Positions 10,833-19,654 of a stretch of DNA of 64,000 bases are shown piece by piece. A model generated the notes under the pieces. That model searched no databases and had not been told where the DNA came from. It was given only the letters and a program-made list of their open reading frames with translations. Both the position numbers and the translations under genes were made by a program. Origin of the DNA: Ornithodoros turicata (lineage: Eukaryota; Arthropoda; Arachnida; Ixodida; Argasidae); assembly GCF_037126465.1 (NCBI RefSeq), contig NC_088206.1, positions 11,631,187 through 11,695,186 of the forward strand, read 5' to 3'. Positions within the stretch are counted from its first letter, which is position 1. Every line of letters starts with the position of its first letter.

Positions 10833-11483
10833 GAGCTCTAATTTCTTGAATATGCAGTCGCAATACGGAGACTTCATTATACGTTCTCACAGTGAACAGC
10901 GAGTGTTAAGAATATGTGGTTTGCCTTTGTGTCAATAATATAGCTCCCTATGGGTCAGTTCCACGTCAGTATAGTCGATAAACATCACGACATGTTTCGT
11001 GTATGACATTTAAAATGAACAAACCTTTCGCACTGCGTCGTATAGGAACACGTCCTGATTATCAAGAGGTCCGACATGACGACCACGTTCAGTCCCTATA
11101 ATCAACATGGCTTGTAAAGCTCGTACACCGCACCTCGTTTTACAGTCTTATAAGTAGCTACATCAAAGTCGCATCTATTTGCGGGAACCCCGCAGTATCC
11201 GTCAAACATGCCGAGCACACTTTTCCGTCACTTTACGTCCCCCGTGTCCTCGTGTCCCTTGTTGCGCTATATAAGTTGAGCCTCAGCAACACAATGCTGC
11301 GCACACAACCTGCACCGTTATATCCCCATGACCTGTCAAAAATCTACACGAGGGAACAACACACCTCTGTGCGTCAACTAGAAGGCATCGGTACCAGACC
11401 GTTCAGTGTGTCCAAGATTCTTTGGCCTTTGGTGCAATCCTGCACTCCGAGCCCCTCCCAACCCATGACATCATCATTCAATC
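10833..11483. other. no gene recognised
   Basis: Unique-looking sequence with one 84-codon frame (11252-11506) that runs into the SINE fragment, so it is not a gene. No repeats or terminal inverted repeats seen. Confidence 0.4.
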
Positions 11484-11613
11484 AGTCGGCCAAGGTCGCA
11501 AACTAACCCCTGACCTCCACTCCTTCCTGCTGTCCTCTCTCCACCAGTCCACCTCTGTACGCCGCTCGTAGCCACAGTTGCTTCGCGGCGCTAAGACGGA
11601 ACTAAAAAAAAAA
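11484..11613 (+). mobile_element. 3' fragment of the tRNA-derived SINE
   Basis: It begins within the SINE body (AGTCGGCCAAGGTCGC, compare the AGTCGGCCCAGGACGC of full copies). It continues through CTCCTTCCTGCTGTCC to the conserved AGCCACAGTTGCTTCGCGG 3' end and an A-rich tail. The tRNA-like head is absent, so this is a 5'-truncated copy unable to supply its own Pol III promoter. Confidence 0.9.
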
Positions 11614-11729
11614 TCATTAAATCATCATCATTTACTTGTCGTTAGTCGTAGCTGCGGGGCACGAACGTGAATGAATAATACCATCTTCAGGTTTCTTCGA
11701 AAGTGTCTGGCACTTGCCATCAAGAAAAA

Positions 11730-12215
11730 GGGGAATTCCCAGAGGCGGAAGTGGGCAGCTGACCGTGGGTTGGGTTTGTCACCTGATAATAGGGGCCGGG
11801 CACCGCGTACCAGTCATCGATGCCCCGACGGTTACCCCCGCCGGCTGCCATGTGTGTGGGCATGTTAGCTAATGGGGTACAACTGCAGACCGAAATGGCT
11901 TGCCTAAGCGGGCTCCCTGCTGGGTTCCAGGCTTCAATTTATCAGCCGTATGTCATTTGGGTAATGTATAACTGGCCGCCGAAGTGAATGTCCGCGTTTG
12001 TGCAACCGTCTGCGTGGTCCTCGCGTGCGTTTTTCAAAGCTGAGGAAAGCAATGTTGGCGGACTGGAAAACATTTTTCTCGTGAGGCAGGAAGTCCGTCA
12101 TCTCCTGACTTCAGTGGAGACCTGTGGGAGGACCTTGGGTGGCGGCCTCGCCTGCTCCAGCCACAGCGTCGGTTACAGAAACCTTTCAACTGATTGATTG
12201 ATTGATTTTAAAAGA
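11730..12215 (+). mobile_element. LINE-like 3' region ending in (GATT)n
   Basis: A GC-richer block than its flanks runs from GGGGAATTCCCAGAGGCGG to AACCTTTCAACTGATTGATT and ends in four GATT repeats followed by TTTTAAAAG. Short simple-repeat tails of this type terminate several non-LTR retrotransposon clades. A similar but isolated (GATT)n-TTTTAAA tail occurs at 49107-49124. No reverse transcriptase motif is present, so this is at most the 3' UTR of a severely truncated copy. Confidence 0.4.
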
Positions 12216-12564
12216 AAAAAATTGAAACCTTTGGAATGGAAGTCTTTCCCCATCGTTTTCGAGGATGACACTTAAGAAATTTCACGTAACGTTTTGTCGT
12301 TACAGAGCATATAGCGTGTCGCAGAACATAAGAGCCAGAAAATATTCGACGTCTTTACGGCTTCTCCACCAATTTCGTCCGAACGCTCTGAGACACGTTC
12401 GGACACTAAGCAACGGCCGCCAATGTCGTCTGCGATGGTATCTTCAGCTGTTTTAGAACTGTCAACTAGGGACTGCAACTTTTTAGTCAAAGTCGTACAA
12501 CGAAAGTCACCAGTGTAAATTCTCCGCGCAAAACGTCGCGGACCTTGAAGATGATGTCCAATTT

Positions 12565-12780
12565 TGGACTTTGAAGTTGAAGGGTTGTTATGTTGATGTC
12601 GAATGATGGGTTACGATGTTGATGGTTTATGTGGTAGATGCCCAATGGTGTAGAATGATTAGCTTTGTAGTTAAATTTTATTCGTAATTTTTGAAGCTAA
12701 AGTACCGTTGTGTTGAAGTCGAATCATGGGATATGATGTTGGTGTGGTCTGATGCTCCGTGACTCAAAGACCCACCATGA
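12565..12780 (+). repeat. imperfect tandem duplication, about 125-bp unit
   Basis: The words GAAGTTGAAGGGTTGTTATGTTGATGTCGAATGATGGGTT and GAAGCTAAAGTACCGTTGTGTTGAAGTCGAATCATGGGAT-type sequence occur in the same order about 125 bp apart, each followed by ATGATGTTGRTG. Divergence is substantial. No coding role seen. Confidence 0.5.
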
Positions 12781-13892
12781 TGTCATGTGGAGTGGATTTC
12801 TACAAAACTACCGACCTATACACCTTTCAGCCTCTTGGAATCAACGGACTTTAACAAATGCGCCCCATGACTTGCCGCATGGCTAACCTGATGCTCTGCT
12901 CTGCAGAGGCAATTCTACGACAATGTTGCAGCGTGCATGGAACACGGACTTGCTTTTACAGCCTTAATTATGCTCTCTTGCAAATTCCCTATCAGTCTCC
13001 CTCGAATTAACTTGTCAACACAGTGACCTAAAAGTTTGCCAGCAACAAGAAAAAGAATGGAAACATAAATATCAGTAAAAAAGGCGCTGATTACGTTGCC
13101 TGATGCATACCGACATTCTTATGTATACAGTACTTATTCAGCCCACTTGGGTCAACATGCCCTCGACACGCAGCACATTAGCTTCCCTTTGTAACGTTGC
13201 CGTTGTAAACACAGCGAAGAGCTATCCGGTGGGCGCGACGTCGATAGGCACCGTTTGCGTCGTCGAAGCTTGAGGCGTGACGCCCATGTGTTCCCATGTG
13301 ACGCAATCAGCTTGAGCAATCTGCCGAGTGCCATGTCCATACAGGTGTAGAAGACACCCACACGGGTTGCGAGGGCCAAGTATGGAGAAGAAGAACCCAT
13401 TACGAGTCGACCTTGATGACTTTCACTTTTCACTGTTTCGTTGCTGGCGGGAGAGGAGAAGAAAGAGCTGTCATCAAGAGTGATGTATCAGAAGCGACGC
13501 AGTGATGATGAGCGCAGTTGGATTGTCTTTCGGCGAAGCGTTTTCGGAATTTCCCTTCGGAGAATACGATTGTTGGCGAGCCTAATCTTCTGAGGTCTAT
13601 ACAGCGTGGGAAAAAAAGAAAGGAAGACAAACACTTCGAAGCACAACCCTGTCCGTGGTGATGTTTTCTCGAAAGGCTTTTGCATGCACAGGGGCTCAAA
13701 TGAAAATTCCGCTGCATCACATCATCAACGCTGATAAATGGTGCCTTTGGCGTCTTCGTCGCTTTGACGTCATACTCACAATGACACTCCTTATTACGCT
13801 CCGCGCTGTTGCTGACATGATATGAGCGCGTGCAAGGAACAGAAACGGAAAGGGCACCGCGAGAGTTCCTACGTTGTAGCATGAAATTTAAG
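12781..13892. other. no gene recognised
   Basis: Frames of 93 codons (13152-13433, minus) and 202 codons (13430-14038, minus) are open. The longer one is driven by the TATA-type microsatellite at 13893-13975 and shows no domain, so I do not call a gene. No terminal repeats seen. Confidence 0.4.
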
Positions 13893-13975
13893 AATATAGT
13901 ATATATAGTATAGATAGTATATAGATATAGTATAGATAGTATAGTATAGTAATATAGTATACAATATAGAAGAAA
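13893..13975. repeat. (TATAG)n-type microsatellite
   Basis: Degenerate ATAGTATATATAGTATAGAT tandem words run for about 80 bp just upstream of a SINE. Similar AGTATAATATA tracts occur at 55305-55372 and 55608-55665 beside another mobile element. Confidence 0.9.
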
Positions 13976-14090
13976 TGCATGTGGCAGGAGCATTTGACTC
14001 GAAATCGAATTCGCTGGAAATCGTTGTAGCACTTCCAAGCTTATCTGTGTTTTGACGTGAGAGCTTGTAGCACGTACACATCCACAGGGA

Positions 14091-14358
14091 CCAGCGGCAT
14101 GGACGTGCAGAAGATTGGGATGTTGTGGGTTCGAATCCTACCACCAGCTGTGCTGTCTGAGATTTTTCCCTGGGTTTTCCGAAGACTTTCCCGACGAATG
14201 TCGGCACAGTTCCCCCTGAAATCGGCCTGCAGGAAGCATACTAGCCCCCCTGTTTCCCACTCCTTCCTACTGTCCTCTCTTCATCTATCCACATCCGTGC
14301 ACCGCTCATAGCCACAGTTGCTTCGCGGCGCTAACACAGAATAAAAAATATAAAAAAA
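14091..14358 (+). mobile_element. tRNA-derived SINE, full length with altered A box
   Basis: It starts CCAGCGGCATGGACGTGCAG, where intact copies read CAGCGGCATGGCCGAGCGGG, so the A box is damaged. The B box GGGTTCGAATCC is intact (about 14128-14139). The body and the conserved AGCCACAGTTGCTTCGCGG end are followed by AATAAAAAATATAAAAAAA. Non-coding; likely no longer transcribed efficiently because of the A-box changes (inference). Confidence 0.92.
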
Positions 14359-14923
14359 CACAGGGAGGAGCAAAACTAGAGAACCTCACACCTGCTGTGT
14401 GAGGTTAGACGTTCACTCTGGGGTTGTCACGTGGGAACGAAGATGACAACCAATAGGAGCCGGCGATGCCGCTGCCGCTGCCTGGCCGCTGTGCGATGGG
14501 TGGAAACGCCCCCATAACGTCACACTGTCGTCACTTGACGTCGCTCATACATATCTCTGCTTGAGAGTTTCAAATCGTGTGGATTCCAGTGCTTTGCGGT
14601 GCCGATATTAAATTATACTGCACAACAGCAGAACTTTACTTACTACTTACTGCACTACCCGTTCCAATAAAAATATGCGATGTTATCGGGCAAGCGCGAA
14701 CAATCCCTCTAACGCCTCGCCTCACGAGATGAAGCCAAAGTCTCGAAACATCAGCAGTTACTTGATTGGCAACGTGAGGAAACGCAAAACACTTGAATTC
14801 GCAACAGTGTTTTGTTGTTCCAAGTAGCTGAGGCCGTGCCTGGTGCGCAGGACATACGCAGTGGGAAGTAGGCTGAATGCGGTAGTATCCGTGTTGTATC
14901 TGGGTGTGTAAATCTATCAGAAT
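14359..14923. other. no gene recognised
   Basis: A short inverted pair, CCTCACACCTGCTGTGTGAGG, sits at about 14384-14404. The remainder is unique-looking, and a 125-codon reverse frame crosses the hAT MITE and its C-run. The first codons of that frame lie in sequence with no gene evidence. Confidence 0.4.
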
Positions 14924-15102
14924 TAGGGGCGGATCCAGGGGGGGCCCTGGGCCCCCCCCCCCCCCCCCGAGACATACCTCTACCCCCGATTCCGGCAGAT
15001 TTTCCTGCCGCACGGCGAATTTTCCTGCTACATGGCGACCCCCCTGCTTTCTCTCTTTTTTTAGTGCCCCCCCCCCGAGGGTCTTCTCTGGATCCGCCCC
15101 TG
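14924..15102. mobile_element. hAT-type MITE with perfect 8-bp target duplication
   Basis: The terminal inverted repeats are TAGGGGCGGATCCAG at the left and CTGGATCCGCCCCTG at the right. The element is flanked by ATCAGAAT at 916-923 (14916-14923) and again at 15103-15110. An 8-bp duplication with short GC-rich ends and no coding capacity is typical of non-autonomous hAT elements. The interior carries C-runs (about 14951-14968 and 15067-15076) and CGGCAGATTTTCCTGC-type words. Exact target duplication implies a comparatively recent insertion. Confidence 0.92.
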
Positions 15103-15110
15103 ATCAGAAT

Positions 15111-15486
15111 TCTATCCGAAAGCCCCCCCCCCCCCCCAAAAAAAAAAAAATGAACACCCTGACAGCACTGCATGGCATTGCATAGAATAGTGTGTTGACA
15201 ACGTAATTGGTAATTGGGGTATGGTTGTACCCGTGATACCCGTGATGTGATCACACAGTCAATCAGGTTCAGGGCAAAATTCTGTTCCGTGTGCAGCGCA
15301 TACCTCGTACTGATAAAGGGCGTGTGCATCCATACACGTCCATATAAGCTTTCTTGCACACCGCCGGAACAGAACGTAGACAAATTGGTGATCTCAACCA
15401 GTAGACTGTGGGCAGCTTGTTGTGGTCTAATCTGAGGTATGCCGTGGGCTTTCTGTGCTGTGGTCCCCGTGAAGGCCTTTGAGGCA
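15111..15486. other. no gene; C17-A12 homopolymer junction
   Basis: Directly after the MITE lies a run of about 17 C followed by about 12 A (15123-15150). The rest, to 15486, is unique-looking. A 287-codon reverse frame spanning 14751-15614 owes its length to these homopolymers and to the MITE and is not a gene. Confidence 0.5.
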
Positions 15487-15504
15487 TAATACGTAATACA
15501 ACAG

Positions 15505-16950
15505 TTGGCAATACAACAATGGCAATACAAAAAAAAACGGTTATTACGAGGGCTGAACAAGTCTGAGGCAGTGAAAGGGGTTGGGTTACCTGGGGCAGTA
15601 CAGTGTAAAACCATTGTGGCCTACGCAGATGATCTCACTATGATAGTTCAAGGCGAAAAGGAAGTTGAGAAAGCTCTAGAAGTAATGGAAGAATATGGGA
15701 CAATGAGCGGGGCGAAAATAAATAGAGACAAATCAAAATTGATATATTTAGGTGGGGAGAAGCCGAGGAAAGATCTGGGCTTGAGTATTGTGGAGGAGAC
15801 CAAAATCCTCGGAGTCAGGTTTAATAAGGACGGGGTTTCACACAACAATTGGATGCAGTTGGAAAAATACGTGGGAAAATTGAAGGAAGAGTATGTTGAA
15901 CCGGGAACGCCACTTACAGCTCGAGCGCAGATTGTCAAAAGAATTATGATACCGAGATGTGCGTACCTGTTTTCTGTCGCTTACCCTTCTCCTGAAATAT
16001 GCCGTAGAATTGAGAAACTCTGCTTTCAGTTTATATGGGATGGGAAAACGCAATGGGTAGCGCAAGAGAAAATGAAACTGCCTATTGATGTTGGGGGCCT
16101 ACAGATTGCTGATCTGAAACAACTGTCAGAAGCACATGCTTTACATGGAATATATAGGATGTTGGATGGCAAGGACATCGCACAGCAGGTGACAAAATTT
16201 TGGCTGGGAATAAACATAAGACATTTTCGCCAACACGGGATAGATCATAGGAGTCCAATGTCGGAATGGCAGCCAGCAATTTATGAAGCAGGGAAGCACA
16301 CTTTGCTGCAATTGAAAAGATCAGACAAGAGCAAAGACTACAGCGGAAGCTCAGTCGCTGAATTATACAGAGATCTGAGGGGGAAAGAAATAGAGAAATA
16401 TCCATCTACAATAACAGCGGAAGCTTGGAAAAGAATTCTTAGTTACTGGTTAGAAGGCAAAAGAAAATCATTCCTGTGGAAAATTGCGCATGAGGTCATA
16501 CCAGTGAGGGACAAGTTTTATCTGTGGGGTAAAAGCCGCAGAAGAGACTGCGAGCTTTGCGGTCAAATAGAAACGGTGAGGCACGCCGTCTTCGAGTGCA
16601 AGGTACCGATGTACCTGTGGTCCTGTTTTAAGAAATATTTTGGATTAAGTAACTTGACATTTGAAGAAGCTATGGGAATACATGTTGGGAAAGTAACCAA
16701 AAGACAACAGAAATTTTACATGTTAGTAGCAGTCGAAATCGCATATCAAGCTTGGGTAAACAGGTGTAGAGTGGTGCATGGTGGTGACTGCTGGGGTAAA
16801 GAACGAATGAGAAATATAATCAGCTATTACGTACGAACTTGGCTTGGGAGGGAGCGGTTAAGGTTAGGAGCAAAAAACTTCTCGAAACAGTGGCAGTGTA
16901 AAGGGTTCAGGGTAGTGGAGGGTATTATTAAATTTAAATTGGCAGATTAG
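15505..16950 (+). CDS. LINE reverse transcriptase, C-terminal two thirds (5' partial)
   Basis: An uninterrupted 481-codon frame encodes the part of a non-LTR reverse transcriptase that follows the fingers. In order: the VKGVGLPG lead-in to the palm (residues 23-30), the catalytic AYADDLTMIV motif C (YADD at 40-43), KINRDKSKLIYLGG (motif D region, about 72-85), the ILGVRFNKDG thumb entry (about 100), then the conserved PRCAYLFSVAYPSPE and FIWDGKTQWV blocks. A knuckle C349-x2-C352-x7-H360-x4-C365 follows. The enzyme would prime on nicked target DNA and copy the element RNA. There is no ATG at the true start; the first codons are insertion-junction sequence, so the protein is truncated and cannot act alone. 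Absence of stops or frameshifts suggests youth. Confidence 0.9.
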   Translation: MAIQQWQYKKKRLLRGLNKSEAVKGVGLPGAVQCKTIVAYADDLTMIVQGEKEVEKALEVMEEYGTMSGAKINRDKSKLIYLGGEKPRKDLGLSIVEETKILGVRFNKDGVSHNNWMQLEKYVGKLKEEYVEPGTPLTARAQIVKRIMIPRCAYLFSVAYPSPEICRRIEKLCFQFIWDGKTQWVAQEKMKLPIDVGGLQIADLKQLSEAHALHGIYRMLDGKDIAQQVTKFWLGINIRHFRQHGIDHRSPMSEWQPAIYEAGKHTLLQLKRSDKSKDYSGSSVAELYRDLRGKEIEKYPSTITAEAWKRILSYWLEGKRKSFLWKIAHEVIPVRDKFYLWGKSRRRDCELCGQIETVRHAVFECKVPMYLWSCFKKYFGLSNLTFEEAMGIHVGKVTKRQQKFYMLVAVEIAYQAWVNRCRVVHGGDCWGKERMRNIISYYVRTWLGRERLRLGAKNFSKQWQCKGFRVVEGIIKFKLAD

Positions 16951-16954
16951 TTAA

Positions 16955-17158
16955 ATGAATTTAGAATATACTACCGCCGCAAGACAAGGAGGAGATCTAT
17001 CGGAATTTTGGGGTGAGTTAACTGTAAAGCACAGGAGTGTTGACGCTCTTCTGAAGCACACGATACAGCGTTACACTCAAGTGCAAAAGCAATGGGGCAG
17101 AGTTTTAGAACTGGCCTCAGTTGTTGACTTGGTTGGGGAAAATAAAGCAAATCAGTAA
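16955..17158 (+). CDS. small ORF after the LINE RT frame, unknown
   Basis: A 67-codon frame starts with an ATG four bases after the RT stop codon and lies within the LINE's 3' region. The product is charged and soluble-looking, with no hydrophobic segment and no motif I recognise. It may be a chance frame in the 3' UTR or the decayed end of a longer ORF2 displaced by a frameshift. Its position close behind the RT stop is the only argument for meaning. Confidence 0.25.
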   Translation: MNLEYTTAARQGGDLSEFWGELTVKHRSVDALLKHTIQRYTQVQKQWGRVLELASVVDLVGENKANQ

Positions 17159-17268
17159 ATTAAGGATATAGGGAGTGGTAGGCTAAAAGATAAGGAAGAT
17201 GGGCTCACTAATTTTGTGACTCATCTAATCAGTCAACAATACAAAAAAAAAACGTAATACGTAATACA

Positions 17269-17460
17269 GGCGGTTGCTATTTTGTGGTCTATTTTTGAAG
17301 CGTGATGTGGGCAAGCTAACGCTTGTCCCATCCCAGAGTTGGCGATACAAGGCCTCTGAGGGATCTCAGGCGGTTGCTATTTTGTGGTATATTTTTGAAG
17401 CGTCATGTGGGCAAGCTAACGCTTGTCCCATCCTACAGTTGGCGATACAAGGTCTCCCTC
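17269..17460 (+). repeat. tandem duplication of a 100-bp unit
   Basis: Unit 1 (17269-17368) and unit 2 (17369 to about 17460) both start GGCGGTTGCTATTTTGTGGT, contain TTTTTGAAGCGT-ATGTGGGCAAGC and GCTTGTCCCATCC, and end in GTTGGCGATACAAGG. A third, more diverged copy of the core is at 54518-54587. The closing word GTTGGCRATACAA also occurs at 15504-15516 at the LINE's 5' edge. The unit is non-coding and its origin unknown; it may be the 3' end of another retroelement. Confidence 0.85.
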
Positions 17461-17655
17461 TCTCTGATCTCCCTTCAAATCCGCGTATTGATCTTTCGTG
17501 GTGGAAGGAGGCGAAAAGGAGCCGGTCCTTCATATTTGGAGAAGGGCCCCTTGATAATGCGATCCGCCCTGGGTGGGCCGTGTCTTTGAACGCGCGGCCG
17601 ATAACAAGGTCGTCGGCGCAGTACTGCTTGCGATGCTGTTCCGGGAAGGTCTTTT
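17455..17655 (+). repeat. copy 1 of a locally duplicated block of about 190 bp
   Basis: It runs from CTCCCTTCAAATCCGCGTA through GGAGCCGGTCCTTCATATTT, GGGTGGGCCGTGTCTTTGAA and GTGCTGTTCCGGGAAGG-like sequence. The same series reappears at 17990-18178 with about 10-15 percent differences by eye. A 128-codon frame through copy 1 is not preserved in copy 2, which argues against a protein role. Confidence 0.85.
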
Positions 17656-17747
17656 GTTAGATCTTTTTAATACAAGTGTCCAATACACACGCTTTCTCTC
17701 TTTAGTAGCGTCCCATTGATGCCAATACACAGTTTCGGAGCGTTATT

Positions 17748-17850
17748 ATCGATAAGGAAGATGGGCTCACTAATTCAGTGACTCATCTAATCAGACAACA
17801 ATACAAGGAAGTTAGGCTCACTAAATTTGTGACTCACAAAGGTAATACAA
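17748..17850 (+). mobile_element. short 3'-end copies of the neighbouring LINE
   Basis: GATAAGGAAGATGGGCTCAC through GACTCATCTAATCAG-CAACAATACAA repeats the last 60 bp of the LINE 3' UTR (17190-17245). It is followed by a second, shorter echo (GTTAGGCTCACTAAATTTGTGACTCA, ending GGTAATACAA). These are severely truncated copies of the same family or a local duplication of its tail. Confidence 0.75.
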
Positions 17851-17989
17851 ATATTATCCTGCGCTTCTAGTGTTCCTGTTTTTGTAAAGGGCCCTATCTC
17901 CATGGGTCGCTCTCCCGCTTGATGACAATACATCTTGGTGCGGCTTGGTTTGCCCTCTCCTGCTTCATGACAATGCACGCTGGTATGGT

Positions 17990-18178
17990 ATGTCTCTGGT
18001 CTCCCTTCAAATCTGCGTACGTGGTGGAGGGAGGCAAACAGGAGCCGGTCCTTCATATTTTGGAGAAGGGCCCTTGATAACGCGATCGGCCCCCGGGTGG
18101 GCCGTGTCTTTGAATGCGCGGCCCATAAAACGGTTGTCGGGGTAGTATCGCTTGCTGTGCTTTTCCCGGGAAGATTTT
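17990..18178 (+). repeat. copy 2 of the locally duplicated block of about 190 bp
   Basis: Partner of 17455-17655. It has the same order of words: CTCCCTTCAAATCTGCGTAC, GGAGCCGGTCCTTCATATTTT, GGGTGGGCCGTGTCTTTGAA and GTCGGGGTAGTATCGCTTGC. It lies in the same orientation with about 535 bp from block to block. Confidence 0.85.
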
Positions 18179-18199
18179 TCCCAAAAACTTGCACGATAT

Positions 18200-18350
18200 T
18201 GTTCGCTTGGTATGGCCAGTACGAAAAGCAAACTTTCCTAGAGAGTGTTGTTATCTAGCTTGTAGGATTGTAACGTGAAGTTAATGTCTGTCCAAAGGGC
18301 ACTACCTCCATATGTAGCTCTCCTGCTAGATGACAATACACACCCGAACA
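18200..18350 (+). repeat. dispersed local repeat 'TATGGCCAGTACG', copy 1
   Basis: The unit order is TTCGCTTGGTATGGCCAGTACG, AAGCAAACT, AGAGAGTGTTGTTATCT, GGATTGTAACGTG, then TACCTCCATATGTAG and GATGACAATACACACCCG. Later copies at 19450-19600 and 19655-19795 keep the order, and partial ends occur at 17880-17975 and 19835-19875. The unit is about 140-150 bp and non-coding. Confidence 0.8.
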
Positions 18351-18375
18351 CACAGCGTGCGCATTAGTGCAGTAC

Positions 18376-18650
18376 CATGGACGTAGCGAGAGGGGGGCAA
18401 GGGGGCCGTGGCCCCTCCTGGAACTCCAAGGTCGCCTGTGAAAATAGTGCGCTCTTTAGTCATAGACTCATAGGTTGTAATAATTACTCTCAGATGTCAT
18501 GATAGGAACCTCTGAGCACCCACACAGTGCGCAACGTCTGCCTCCAGAAAAAGATATGGTAGGGGGTGGGGGTTTGCACTCTTGCCCCCCCCCCCCTGGA
18601 AGTGCTTTGCCCCCCGCCCCCGACTGGAAAAAAGCCTGGGAACGCCCATG
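18376..18650. mobile_element. hAT-like MITE with 8-bp (or 9-bp) target duplication
   Basis: The left end CATGGACGTAGCGAG and right end, reverse complement CATGGGCGTTCCCAGG, form short imperfect inverted repeats. The flanks carry GTGCAGTAC at 18367-18375 and GTGCAGTAC at 18650-18658; the first G of the right copy can also be counted as the element's last base, giving 8 bp. G/C runs (AGGGGGGCAAGGGGG near the left end, CCCCCCCCCC at about 18585) sit subterminally, as in the MITE at 14924. There are no coding frames of note. Confidence 0.82.
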
Positions 18651-19115
18651 TGCAGTACTCTCTGGGATGCGCCACCAGGTGGCTCATTGAGAGTCCTAGG
18701 TTTCGGCCTAGGTCCGAAGTCCTGCCACATCAATACGCCGCATCAACACATCCTGTGTTGACGTTGTAAGACGTTCACGACTCCAGCTTCCTGGCGCTGA
18801 CATCCAGTTATGGGCTGTCGGCGATTCTTATACGGCTATCATGGAGTTGCTATCCGGTTCCGCAGTCCCTTCGGTACCGACAAAGTTGTCTTGGCGTCGA
18901 ATCACTGCGGGATGGGTAGATGCCTGACGCCAGTCCTCAGTAGAAGCTAGCCCACGGCGTTCTTCATCTTCGCGAGCGATTACGCCGTTGTCGTATTTCT
19001 CGTTCTGACGGTTGCCCTTCTTGCGGGATGCGTAAAACGGTCGAGCACTGCTTTAGGCATTGTCACGTTCCTCTTTTGCTGGTATTTCAGCTCCTCGACT
19101 GTCTCCTGTGCCATC

Positions 19116-19343
19116 GTGCGGTTCATAGAACCGTTGCCGGTTCCGTGCACTCTGCGTAAACAATTGGCTTTATTAATTACGGAGATAAACTTTCAAATTT
19201 GGATCCGTCGTTGCCGGCTGGCTTTCGGTGTCCCAGACTTCGGTGAGGCAGGTATATTTCAGCTGTCAGAGCAGGTCTTCGTAGCCACATCGCCCGTGAA
19301 GAAGCACTGTACGGCCTTCTGGAGTGCTCTCGCCGTTGGCTGA
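19116..19343 (+). pseudogene. LINE ORF C-terminal fragment
   Basis: A 75-codon frame contains QLALLITEINFQIWIRRCRLAFG. It aligns by eye with FYMLVAVEIAYQAWVNRCRVVHGG in the intact LINE frame at about 16717-16785 (hydrophobic run, E-I, W, RCR, then G). This is the segment after the C-terminal knuckle of L1/Tx1-type reverse transcriptases. Upstream frames do not join it to an RT core, so it is an isolated relic embedded in the local repeat mosaic. Confidence 0.55.
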
Positions 19344-19449
19344 CGTCTACTCGACTCTTTCGTCATGTTCAGGGTGACTGACAAGTCATGTTCTACCCAG
19401 CTTGCTATAACTGTACGGTCCTCTACAGCGACTCTCCCGTGTTTGGATT

Positions 19450-19600
19450 GTTCGCATGGTATGGCCAGTACGGAAAGCAAACTCTCTTAGAGAGTGTTGA
19501 TATCTACATTGTGGGATTGTAACGTGCAGGTAGTGCAAAGGGGACTACTTCCATAGGTAGTTCTCCTGCTTGATGACAATACACACCCGGCTGGCGAGTG
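19450..19600 (+). repeat. dispersed local repeat 'TATGGCCAGTACG', copy 2
   Basis: It repeats the unit at 18200-18350: GTTCGCATGGTATGGCCAGTACGG, AGAGAGTGTTGATATCT, GGATTGTAACGTGCAGG, CTACTTCCATAGGTAG and GATGACAATACACACCCGG. Same orientation. Confidence 0.82.
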
Positions 19601-19654
19601 ACATATCAAGTTCTAGTAAGCCCACCAGGACTGTCCTCCGGAGTTTCAGGAGTG

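Larger units (their letters stand above)
15501..17254 (+). mobile_element. 5'-truncated L1/Tx1-type LINE with 14-bp target duplication
   Basis: The insertion is bounded by the identical 14-mer TAATACGTAATACA at 15487-15500 and 17255-17268, which I read as a target-site duplication. It contains one long reverse-transcriptase ORF, a 3' UTR (16951-17236) and an A-rich tail CAATACA(10)CG. Almost the same tail word, CAATACA(9)CG, also occurs at the 5' edge (15523-15539), preceded by AGTTGGCAATACAA. The element lacks the endonuclease, the RT fingers and ORF1. Class placement follows from the YADD palm followed by a CCHC-like C-terminal knuckle as in L1/Tx1 elements; a different non-LTR clade is possible. 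Confidence 0.85.

Noticed and set aside
13430..14038. 202-codon reverse frame with repetitive Tyr/Ile/Leu segment
   Set aside because: The hydrophobic repeat is the translated TATAG microsatellite at 13893-13975.
14751..15614. 287-codon reverse frame
   Set aside because: Its length comes from crossing the hAT MITE with its C homopolymers and the start of the LINE; the translated glycine/proline runs are artefacts.
17274..17660. 128-codon frame through duplicated blocks
   Set aside because: The frame is not conserved between the duplicated copies, so the repeats are non-coding.
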